DNA from: Proteiniphilum sp.
GTDB lineage: Bacteria > Bacteroidota > Bacteroidia > Bacteroidales > Dysgonomonadaceae
Direction: 5' to 3'
NCBI GenBank assembly: GCA_016649795.1
Contig: JAENWZ010000148.1
Span: 1 to 5,936, forward strand
Length of the DNA: 5,936 bases
The translations under genes and the position numbers were made by a program. Below are positions 1 to 5,518 of this stretch, piece after piece. The number at the start of each line of letters is the position of its first letter. Within the stretch, counting starts at the first letter, position 1. Under the pieces are notes generated by a model. The model was not told the origin of the DNA. It saw only the letters and a list, made by a program, of their open reading frames with translations, and made no database searches.

Positions 1-70
1 CCCGTTCATCACCGAAGACTCTCGGTTCTATAATGACGACTCCCTCAATTTCGGTTTTAACTATATTCAT
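1..70 (-). CDS. rfbC: dTDP-4-dehydrorhamnose 3,5-epimerase, N-terminal fragment (runs off left edge)
   Basis: Only the first 23 codons are in the window. Read from position 70 leftwards they give MNIVKTEIEGVV then IIEPRVFGDER, followed by the first base of a Gly codon. This matches the N-terminus of RfbC/RmlC, whose usual pattern is a short beta strand, 'PGV.I.EP.VFGD.RG'. The enzyme epimerises C3 and C5 of dTDP-4-keto-6-deoxyglucose in cytoplasmic dTDP-L-rhamnose synthesis. An in-frame ATG also exists at 85-83 (adding MTTEA), with a TGA just before it at 91-89. I chose the ATG at 70 because it gives the N-terminal length usual for the family, and because the five extra residues would be encoded by the upstream repeat array. 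The gene lies on the same strand as rfbA, 227 bp downstream of it, and I see no separate promoter, so co-transcription with rfbA is likely. The active-site residues lie outside the window. Confidence 0.88.
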   Translation of the reverse strand, partial: MNIVKTEIEGVVIIEPRVFGDER

Positions 71-312
71 TGCTTCAGTTGTCATTTGTCAGCTCAGCGT
101 TCAGCAGTCATCGTTCAGCTATAAGTTGTCAGCTCTCAGCTTTCAGCCTTCAGCTCTCAGCTTTCAGCCTTCAGTGTTCAGTTATCAATTCTTATTAAAC
201 TCAAATATCAAAACTTCGAAACCTATTTACCTACAAATCTCAAACTTTTCATTTTTCATTTTTAATTTTTCACTTTTCACTTCCCACATCCCAACTCTCA
301 GTTCTCAATCAA
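71..312. repeat. Degenerate 7-bp tandem repeat array between rfbA and rfbC
   Basis: On the plus strand the region is a run of heptamers of the form CAnnnnT. Block A (95-192) has 14 consecutive units: 13 begin with CA, all 14 end in T, and 10 begin with CAG (for example CAGCTCT, CAGCTTT, CAGCCTT, CAGTGTT). Two more units, CAGTTGT and CATTTGT, lie at 76-89, separated from block A by a 5-nt partial unit. Block B (250-305) has eight units (CATTTTT twice, AATTTTT, CACTTTT, CACTTCC, CACATCC, CAACTCT, CAGTTCT) in a phase shifted by one base. The stretch between (193-249) keeps only scattered CAAA starts. Block B crosses the rfbA stop codon (298-300). I see no terminator hairpin and no TAnnTTTG promoter in it. 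Short heptamer arrays of this general kind are known in other bacteria (the cyanobacterial STRR repeats); whether this one has a function is unknown. Confidence 0.85.
130..171. repeat. Perfect 21-bp tandem duplication within the heptad array
   Basis: Positions 130-150 and 151-171 are identical 21-bp units, each made of the heptamers CAGCTCT, CAGCTTT and CAGCCTT. The exact identity contrasts with the drifted units on both sides and suggests a recent duplication of three heptads, as expected from replication slippage. Confidence 0.93.
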
Positions 313-1173
313 CTTCAGCAGATACTGACCGTACTGGTTCTTTTTCATTGGCTCCGCGATTCGTCTCAAATCATCTGATGTGATCCAGTCGTTATTCCAT
401 GCGATCTCTTCCAGACAGGCGATCTTTAATCCCTGTCGTTTCTCCAGTACCTCAATAAAGTTAGATGCTTCCGAGAGAGAATCGTGGGTACCGGTATCAA
501 GCCAGGCAAAGCCCCTGCCGAACTGTTGCATCAGCAACTGTTCATCATGCAGGAACGTCTGATTGACTGAAGTGATCTCCAACTCTCCACGTGCCGACGG
601 AGAAATCTGTTTTGCTATCTCCACTACCTTGTTGGGATAGAAATAGAGTCCGGTAACAGCCCAGTTCGATCGGGGATTGGCCGGTTTTTCTTCAATATTC
701 AGCACCCGTCCATGCTCATCGAACTCAGCTACACCATACCGTTCCGGGTTGGTCACGTAATACCCGAACACGGTTGCCATCGCATTTTCCTCTGCATCTT
801 TCACAGCCTGACGCAACCTCGTGGGAAATCCGTTTCCGTAGAAAATATTGTCTCCCAATACCAGACAGACTGAATCGTCTCCTACAAATTCTTCTCCAAT
901 GATAAATGCCTGAGCCAGTCCATCGGGAGAGGGTTGCTCAGCGTAAGTGAAACATACACCGTAGTCAGACCCATCCCCCAACAACCGCTTAAAACCCGGC
1001 AGATCAAGAGGTGTAGAGATGATGAGAATATCCCTTATACCTGCCAGCATCAACGCAGAAATAGGATAATAGACCATCGGTTTATCAAAAACGGGGAGCA
1101 GTTGCTTGGATACGCCCTTGGTGATTGGATAAAGTCGCGTTCCGGAACCGCCGGCTAATACGATACCTTTCAT
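298..1173 (-). CDS. rfbA: Glucose-1-phosphate thymidylyltransferase RfbA
   Basis: A 291-residue protein, normal length for RfbA/RmlA. It joins glucose-1-phosphate and dTTP to give dTDP-glucose and pyrophosphate, the first step of dTDP-L-rhamnose synthesis in the cytoplasm. Visible motifs are the N-terminal nucleotide-binding loop GGSGTRLYPIT (residues 8-18), QLLPVFDKPM (24-33), VLGDNIFYG (105-113, with the metal-binding Asp108), EEKP (161-164), GELEIT (196-201) and WLDTGT (224-229, with the second metal-binding Asp226). The catalytic core therefore looks intact. The ATG at 1173 gives the standard MKGI(V/I)LAGG start, 28 nt after a good -7 element (1201-1208). It lies 56 bp downstream of trmD and upstream of rfbC on the same strand. 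The last codons and the stop codon fall inside the heptad repeat, so the C-terminal few residues (LIEN) may have been shaped by repeat growth. Allosteric feedback by dTDP-rhamnose is usual for the family but cannot be read from the sequence. Confidence 0.97.
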   Translation of the reverse strand: MKGIVLAGGSGTRLYPITKGVSKQLLPVFDKPMVYYPISALMLAGIRDILIISTPLDLPGFKRLLGDGSDYGVCFTYAEQPSPDGLAQAFIIGEEFVGDDSVCLVLGDNIFYGNGFPTRLRQAVKDAEENAMATVFGYYVTNPERYGVAEFDEHGRVLNIEEKPANPRSNWAVTGLYFYPNKVVEIAKQISPSARGELEITSVNQTFLHDEQLLMQQFGRGFAWLDTGTHDSLSEASNFIEVLEKRQGLKIACLEEIAWNNDWITSDDLRRIAEPMKKNQYGQYLLKLIEN

Positions 1174-1200
1174 TCGATTCGTTTAATCATGTTACTTTTG

Positions 1201-1208
1201 CAAAGGTA
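1201..1208 (-). promoter_or_regulatory. Bacteroides-type -7 element for rfbA
   Basis: The minus strand reads TACCTTTG, an exact match to the Bacteroides primary-sigma -7 consensus TAnnTTTG, 27 nt before the rfbA ATG. A transcript starting a few bases after it would have a leader of roughly 20 nt. I see no clear TTTG -33 element at the expected 19-21 bp further upstream (about 1228-1233, which overlaps the end of trmD), so the match is on the -7 element alone. It would let rfbA be expressed separately from trmD. Confidence 0.6.
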
Positions 1209-1229
1209 AAAAAAGTTACGGGTATAAGG

Positions 1230-1910
1230 TTATCTGTTGCGTGTTAAATCGGGTCTGAGTCGTTTTGTCCTTTCAACAGACTGATTAAGTCTCCATTCCT
1301 CTATTTTTCTCTCATGACCTGAGAGAAGCACCTCCGGCACTTTCCACCCTTTATATACCGCCGGACGGGTGTAGACGGGCGGCGCCAGCAAGCCATCCTG
1401 AAAAGAATCGGAGAGGGCTGACTGTTCATCTCCAATAGCACCGGGGATAACACGCACGACGGCATCAGCAATCATGGCGGCCACCAGCTCTCCGCCGGTA
1501 AGTACAAAATCACCGATGGAGATCTCACGTGTGATGAGATGCTCCCTCACCCTGTAATCGACCCCTTTATAATGCCCGCAGAGGATGGTGATGTTCTGCA
1601 TAAGTGAAAGCTCATTGGCGGAAGCCTGCGAGAACTGCTCACCATCGGGGGTTGTGAAGATCACCTCATCGTAATGACGCTGTTCCTTTAAAAAGGTGAT
1701 GACGCGATCAATAGGTTCAATCTGCATCACCATGCCTGCTTCACCTCCAAAGGGATAATCGTCCACTCTTTTGTGCTTATCGAGCGTATAATCACGCAGG
1801 TTGTGCAGGCCAAATTCTACCAGTCCTTTCTCCTGAGCTCGCTTCAGTATGCTCGTGTGAAGAGCGCCTTCGATCATCTCCGGCAAAACAGTAATAATAT
1901 CAATTCTCAT
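1230..1910 (-). CDS. trmD: tRNA (guanine-37-N1)-methyltransferase TrmD
   Basis: A 226-residue SPOUT-class methyltransferase that transfers a methyl group from S-adenosylmethionine to N1 of G37, next to the anticodon, in tRNAs with G at position 36. This prevents +1 frameshifting. Family motifs in order: IDIITVLPEM at the N-terminus (residues 3-12), HKRVDDYPFGGEAGMVM (46-62), LCGHYKGVDYRV (110-121), SIGDFVLTGGEL (131-142, the AdoMet-binding knot), Arg153 in DAVVRVIPG, and SDSFQDGLL (167-175), where Asp168 matches the general-base aspartate (Asp169 in E. coli). YTRPAVYKGWKVPEVLLSGHH-like residues and WRL follow, as usual. It is about 30 residues shorter than E. coli TrmD, lacking only the variable C-terminal tail. 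The neighbours are not the rpsP-rimM-rplS genes it sits with in many bacteria. It has its own promoter, 57 nt upstream of the ATG. Confidence 0.97.
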   Translation of the reverse strand: MRIDIITVLPEMIEGALHTSILKRAQEKGLVEFGLHNLRDYTLDKHKRVDDYPFGGEAGMVMQIEPIDRVITFLKEQRHYDEVIFTTPDGEQFSQASANELSLMQNITILCGHYKGVDYRVREHLITREISIGDFVLTGGELVAAMIADAVVRVIPGAIGDEQSALSDSFQDGLLAPPVYTRPAVYKGWKVPEVLLSGHERKIEEWRLNQSVERTKRLRPDLTRNR

Positions 1911-1966
1911 GTTTCCTGTTAATTGAAAGTTATGGTCAGTTACAAGTGTTGAACATTTAACCAGAC

Positions 1967-1997
1967 CAAAAATAGTGATAAAAAAAGATCAATCAAA
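1967..1997 (-). promoter_or_regulatory. Bacteroides-type promoter for trmD (-33 and -7)
   Basis: On the minus strand, TTTG (1997-1994) is followed after exactly 19 bp by TATTTTTG (1974-1967). This is a full match to the Bacteroidota consensus TTTG-N19-21-TAnnTTTG and the strongest promoter match in the window. The predicted leader is about 50 nt. The -33 element begins only 2 bp after the stop codon of the upstream outer-membrane protein gene, so trmD is probably not dependent on readthrough from that gene. Confidence 0.75.
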
Positions 1998-1999
1998 AA

Positions 2000-4465
2000 C
2001 TAATTTCCGGTCGGTGTTGTTGTAGTGCCCTGTTGCGAGCTACTTTCACCCTCCAGAACATCTTCGTTGGTGATACCACGCTGTACTCTTTTCATGGAGG
2101 TCTTCAAATCACCAAAACGATAGGTCACGCTCAGACGAAGAGTACGCATGGGCTGATTGGAGATGCTCTCCTGCCAAAAACCTTCACCGGTGGTTGTAGC
2201 GCTATTTTTTCTATATTTCGAAAAAAGATTCTGCAAGTTAAGTGAAACATCCAACTTCTTATCGAGGAAGCTCTTCATCATACTGAAAGAGTAGAAATAG
2301 AAGGGCGTCTGCTTCGTCTGTAACTGAACACGGCTCATAAATGCTCCTCCGTTGGCTCCCAGACGAAAATCTTTGGGTAGGGTGAAGGTGAGTCCCCCGA
2401 AAGCGCGACCTGAGAAGCCGCTGTTGCGCAAGGCACTGTCCTCGGTGCTTTGTATATCAGTATAGTTCACACCACCATTGAGATAGGTGCGGATTATCTG
2501 AGAAGGAGTCCAGCTGACATAGAGATTGGTCCCCACAGTCTGGTTGCGGCCTATGTTGTCGTAAGTGCTGTGTGTCACTCCATCGCGGATAAAACTGTAT
2601 CTTGTGACAGCGTTCTTCGCAAAGGAGTAGCTGAGCGTAGCGTTGAAGTTCAGCTTCTGTGAGAAGGTGCCATAATTGATATTGAAATTGTGTTGCTGCT
2701 CCGCATCGAGATGACGGTTCCCATAGCTGATGTTGTTCGGGTCCACATCGTTGATATAGGGATTCAGATACCAGATACCCGGGCGCGAGATACGCATATT
2801 GTAACCACCCCTGAGCGTCTGCGTCATGCCTAACTGATAGGAGAGTGCGACCGAAGGTACCATATCGAAGAAACGTGTTTCTATAATGGTATCCAAATCA
2901 TTGCTCATAAAATGTATCTCCTGCTCAGTCTGTTCGCCGCGAAGACCGAGCTTCAATCCCATCTTGCCGGATTTAAACCCGTAGCCGGCATAACCGGAGG
3001 TTATATTCTGCGAATGATCCAGATCGTTCTTCCTGTCCAAATCAGGCTTCCATGCTTGGTCATCGACATCGAAGAAAGAATGGTCGGCACGACTGGAATT
3101 ATCCCTGAAAATATATTTTATTCCGGCTTCAATACTGTGTTTTCCGTTTAACGGGTTCACATAATCCACCTGTCCGGTATGCTCTCTGCCGCCGGCATTA
3201 TTCTCACTTTTGAGCTGATATCCGTCAGGATAATAAAAAGTATCATTGATATCAATCACATTGTCATATTCACTGTCATACTCACTGTCATTAGGATCAT
3301 GTTCGAAACGATAGGATGCTGTAAACATCTCCCCTTTTCTACTGAAGCTGCGCTGATAATCAGCCGAGAGGTTTATCCCCCCGAATTGGGAGATGCTGTT
3401 GCTTCGGGTATTGTAGGAATAGGTGCGGGCTCCTGATGAACTTGCTTCCTGCATGGATAGTGAATTGAATTTACCACCAAAACGTGATGCAGAGAGATTG
3501 AAGAGATTCAATGTATCCGGTTCGAAGCTGAAGGTACCTGAAAGGAAAAGCCCGCCACCCTCGCTTTCGCTTGTACCCATTTGTGTCAATTGATTAGCAG
3601 GTGCTGTCTCTTCACGGGTGAAGCTTGATTCGGAGGCGGGACGGGTGTGTTGAAAATAACCTGCATTTCCGGTGAATCCGACCTTGCCATACTTGGTAGC
3701 CAGATAGGCATTACCTCCATAACCGCCAAAAGTATCACCATTGGCTCCCACGGAACCTGAATAGCCATCGTCGGCACGCTTATCCGTGATGATATTGATG
3801 ATGCCCCCTATCCCTTCGGCATCATACCTGGCACCCGGGTCGGTAATCACTTCAATATCTTTAATGCTGCTGGCAGGCATGCTTTTCAACACCTGTGACG
3901 GATTACCGGAGATCATATTAGAAGGTTTCCCGTTCAGGTAGATCTTAAAGTTGGATGAGCCTTTCAGCTGAATCTCATCTTCTCCGTCCACAGTAATGAG
4001 CGGGACCTTACGCAACAGATCAAGCACATTGGAGGTAGTCGCTTCAGGGTCGTCCTGAACACTGTAGGTTAACTTATCTATCTCCACCTTCACCAGGGGT
4101 TTCTGGGCGGTCACACTCACCTCCTCGAGCAGCACAGATGTCTCTGTCATCGCTACCACACCTATATCTAACGGGTTTTGAGAGGTGGCGACCTCAACCC
4201 TCTTTTCCAGGTCATTCATCCCTACATAATGGAAGCTGAGGATATATTTCCCGGGGGCAAGTATGGTGGAGAAAGTACCGTCCTCCTGCGTTGCCATTTT
4301 TTTGACAACAATGGCAGGAGCGGCTTCCCGCGCTACCGAAATAGTAGCATAGGGCAGTTCGGCATTATCTGCTGCCGACACCAGTTTTCCTTTCACTGTA
4401 ACGGATTGAGCGACGATACTCGCTGAGAGAATAAAGTAAATGATTAGAATAAACGCTTGTTTCAT
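2000..4465 (-). CDS. TonB-dependent-receptor-like outer-membrane beta-barrel protein
   Basis: An 821-residue protein predicted in the outer membrane. Residues 1-20 form a Sec signal peptide (MKQAFILIIYFILSASIVAQ). Residues about 22-108 look like a carboxypeptidase-regulatory-like beta-sandwich (VTVKGKLVSAADNAELPYAT ... DGTFSTILAPGKYILSF). LLEEVSVTAQKPLV (112-125) resembles the segment leading into a TonB-receptor plug. Residues about 125-230 are the plug, with LDLLRKVPLITVDG, IYLNGKPSNMI and IKDIEVITDPGARYDAEGIGGIINIIT. The rest is barrel, with the hallmark RPGIWYLNPYIN...YGNRHLDAEQQHNFNINYG (561-599) of the OMP_b-brl_3-type family and a last strand near LRLSVTYRFG (776-785). A 36-residue hydrophilic tail, rich in Ser, Thr, Gly and Gln, follows. 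No SusD-like gene is adjacent, so this is unlikely to be a SusC-type glycan importer, and the substrate is unknown. The ATG at 4465 is chosen because it directly starts the signal peptide. Confidence 0.92.
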   Translation of the reverse strand: MKQAFILIIYFILSASIVAQSVTVKGKLVSAADNAELPYATISVAREAAPAIVVKKMATQEDGTFSTILAPGKYILSFHYVGMNDLEKRVEVATSQNPLDIGVVAMTETSVLLEEVSVTAQKPLVKVEIDKLTYSVQDDPEATTSNVLDLLRKVPLITVDGEDEIQLKGSSNFKIYLNGKPSNMISGNPSQVLKSMPASSIKDIEVITDPGARYDAEGIGGIINIITDKRADDGYSGSVGANGDTFGGYGGNAYLATKYGKVGFTGNAGYFQHTRPASESSFTREETAPANQLTQMGTSESEGGGLFLSGTFSFEPDTLNLFNLSASRFGGKFNSLSMQEASSSGARTYSYNTRSNSISQFGGINLSADYQRSFSRKGEMFTASYRFEHDPNDSEYDSEYDNVIDINDTFYYPDGYQLKSENNAGGREHTGQVDYVNPLNGKHSIEAGIKYIFRDNSSRADHSFFDVDDQAWKPDLDRKNDLDHSQNITSGYAGYGFKSGKMGLKLGLRGEQTEQEIHFMSNDLDTIIETRFFDMVPSVALSYQLGMTQTLRGGYNMRISRPGIWYLNPYINDVDPNNISYGNRHLDAEQQHNFNINYGTFSQKLNFNATLSYSFAKNAVTRYSFIRDGVTHSTYDNIGRNQTVGTNLYVSWTPSQIIRTYLNGGVNYTDIQSTEDSALRNSGFSGRAFGGLTFTLPKDFRLGANGGAFMSRVQLQTKQTPFYFYSFSMMKSFLDKKLDVSLNLQNLFSKYRKNSATTTGEGFWQESISNQPMRTLRLSVTYRFGDLKTSMKRVQRGITNEDVLEGESSSQQGTTTTPTGN
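3259..3294. repeat. Three imperfect 12-bp tandem units inside the barrel gene
   Basis: The plus strand reads CATTGTCATATT, CACTGTCATACT, CACTGTCATTAG (3259-3270, 3271-3282, 3283-3294). On the coding strand they give the in-frame peptide repeat NDSEYDSEYDNV (about residues 392-403). The segment lies between predicted barrel strands in an acidic stretch, probably a surface loop. The unit length is a multiple of three, so copy changes would keep the reading frame. Confidence 0.6.
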
Positions 4466-4500
4466 TGAGGACTTAAATTAGATTCATGAATTTGAAGCGT

Positions 4501-4508
4501 TAAAAGTA
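4501..4508 (-). promoter_or_regulatory. Possible weak -7 element for the outer-membrane protein gene
   Basis: The minus strand reads TACTTTTA, one mismatch from TAnnTTTG, 35 nt before the ATG at 4465. I see no TTTG at the -33 position. It is the best candidate in the 151-bp divergent intergenic region, but AT-rich DNA gives such near-matches by chance. Confidence 0.25.
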
Positions 4509-4584
4509 CATATTAAAACCTTATCATTATTTATAGAAACACCATTGTTACGAATATTTAGTAAAGGGTGTGGAATTTTTTTTC

Positions 4585-4592
4585 TATTTTTG
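4585..4592 (+). promoter_or_regulatory. Bacteroides-type -7 element for the lysO genes
   Basis: TATTTTTG exactly matches TAnnTTTG and ends 24 nt before the ATG at 4617. The expected transcript would have a leader of under 20 nt, leaving no room for a riboswitch. The -33 element is poor: the nearest TTTA lies at 4557-4560, with too long a spacer. Its position decides the start of the first lysO gene, because the upstream in-frame ATG at 4545 would lie before the transcription start. Confidence 0.6.
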
Positions 4593-4616
4593 CATAAATT
4601 TACAATCAGTTATTCT

Positions 4617-4892
4617 ATGCTTTCTATTTTCCTATCTGTCGTCTCAGGCATTCTTGTGGGTTATCTATTACGAAAAACAGCTTTCGTGAAATATGTTAGC
4701 TCCCTTCTTAGCGTGGTAATCATGCTATTACTATTCTTTCTTGGTGTCTCAGTCGGTATCAATCAACAGGTGGTGAATAATTTTGCGTCTATAGGAATGG
4801 ACGCATTTATTCTGACTGTTGGAGGAACCCTGGGAAGTTTACTCTGTGCGAAACTGATCTATCGGAAGTTTTTCAAAAAGAGGGGGGAGTGA
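4617..4892 (+). CDS. LysO family lysine exporter, small N-terminal subunit
   Basis: A 91-residue inner-membrane protein with three predicted membrane helices (about residues 2-18, 29-47 and 61-81) and a basic C-terminus (RKFFKKRGE). It corresponds to the N-terminal part of E. coli LysO (YbjE, DUF340): LLLFFLGVSVGINQQVVNNF aligns with LILFFMGISLAFLDNLASN there. E. coli LysO exports L-lysine (and toxic analogues such as thialysine) in one chain of about 300 residues; here the chain is split into two genes, an arrangement I recall as usual in Bacteroidota. The reading frame is open back to an ATG at 4545, but the ATG at 4617 is preferred. It gives the family N-terminus, and the -7 element at 4585-4592 lies between the two starts. 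The stop codon is 4 bp before the next gene, so the two are very likely translated together. Confidence 0.85.
   Translation: MLSIFLSVVSGILVGYLLRKTAFVKYVSSLLSVVIMLLLFFLGVSVGINQQVVNNFASIGMDAFILTVGGTLGSLLCAKLIYRKFFKKRGE
4881..4889 (+). promoter_or_regulatory. Purine-rich Shine-Dalgarno-like sequence before the second lysO gene
   Basis: AGGGGGGAG ends 7 nt before the ATG at 4897 and overlaps the last codons of the first lysO gene. Most genes here have no such sequence, as expected in Bacteroidota, so it stands out. It may help re-initiation after the upstream stop codon. It could also just be Lys-Arg-Gly-Glu coding sequence. Confidence 0.4.
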
Positions 4893-4896
4893 GAGC

Positions 4897-5499
4897 ATGA
4901 AACAATCCCTTCTTTATCTTCTTCTTTTTGCAACAGGTGTGGTGCTGGCACTTGCCGGCATGATGCCGGAAGCGTTGCTGGACAGTGCAATTTCTAAATG
5001 GGTACTTTATCTGCTTCTCCTCCTTGTGGGGATACAGATCGGCTCCGGAAAGAACCTGTTTACCGCGTTGAAAAGATATGGCGCAAGGATTATGCTGGTG
5101 CCCCTGGGCACAACTGTTGGCACGTTTGGAGGTGTGGCGCTGGTGAGCCTGTTGTTACCGGAGAGAAGCCTGACCGAATGCATGAGTGTAGGTGCGGGAT
5201 TTGCCTACTATTCATTATCGAGTATCCTGATCACAGAGTTCAGAGGAGCTGAACTGGGTACGATAGCGCTGCTGGCGAACATTATGCGTGAATTCAGCGT
5301 TCTTATCCTGGCACCGTGGATGGTGAAAAAGTTCGGAATGCTGGCACCTATCTCAGCCGGAGGTGCTACCACGATGGACACCACGCTGCCGATAATTACA
5401 AAATATGCGGGTTCGGAATATGTGGTGATTGCTCTTTTTCACGGAATGATCATCGACTTCTCAGTCCCACTATGGGTCACCTTTTTTTTAAGTTTATAA
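4897..5499 (+). CDS. lysO: LysO family lysine exporter, main subunit
   Basis: A 200-residue polytopic inner-membrane protein matching the C-terminal two thirds of E. coli LysO. Collinear family segments are YLLLLLVGIQIGSGKN (38-53), SVGAGFAYYSLSSILITEF (97-115; E. coli has SGFGWYSLSGILLTES), LLANIMREFSVLILAPWMV (125-143) and GGATTMDTTLPII (155-167), then a HGMIIDFSVPLWVTFF terminal helix. Glu132 (MREF) and Asp161 (TMDTTLP) fall where E. coli LysO has the intramembrane acidic pair reported as needed for lysine export (Glu233 and Asp261), so the transport site looks intact. Role: efflux of L-lysine across the inner membrane, presumably together with the 91-residue partner encoded 4 bp upstream. 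The ATG at 4897 is the only start near the upstream stop and has a purine-rich ribosome-binding-like sequence. The next gene begins 19 bp after the stop. The exact substrate in this organism is inferred from the family. Confidence 0.9.
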   Translation: MKQSLLYLLLFATGVVLALAGMMPEALLDSAISKWVLYLLLLLVGIQIGSGKNLFTALKRYGARIMLVPLGTTVGTFGGVALVSLLLPERSLTECMSVGAGFAYYSLSSILITEFRGAELGTIALLANIMREFSVLILAPWMVKKFGMLAPISAGGATTMDTTLPIITKYAGSEYVVIALFHGMIIDFSVPLWVTFFLSL

Positions 5500-5518
5500 T
5501 TTCAAAATTATCCCCATT

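Noticed and set aside
71..297. CRISPR array
   Set aside because: The repeats are 7 bp, contiguous and degenerate, with no spacers of regular length and no cas genes.
33..383. Open plus-strand frame of 116 codons with a repeated peptide (SALSFQP)
   Set aside because: The frame is open because it reads through the 7-bp repeat (three heptads make seven codons). It overlaps the starts and ends of rfbC and rfbA on the other strand and has no family resemblance or promoter.
1934..1967. Possible hairpin in the trmD leader (GGTC with GACC and GTTA with TAAC)
   Set aside because: It has only two four-base-pair stems around an internal loop with a 15-nt apical loop, and one arm overlaps the -7 element, so much of it would not be transcribed.
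3586..3777. Minus-strand open frame of 63 codons within the barrel gene
   Set aside because: It is a shifted frame inside a long, well-supported coding sequence on the same strand and shows no independent features.
4466..4616. Lysine riboswitch or other leader RNA before lysO
   Set aside because: The promoter match leaves a leader shorter than 20 nt on the lysO side, and I see no structured, conserved-looking element in the 151-bp gap.
4890..4897. Frameshift breaking a single lysO gene
   Set aside because: The first gene ends with a clean stop and a basic tail, the second has its own ATG and purine-rich site 4 bp later, and both halves are complete. A natural two-gene form explains this better than an error.
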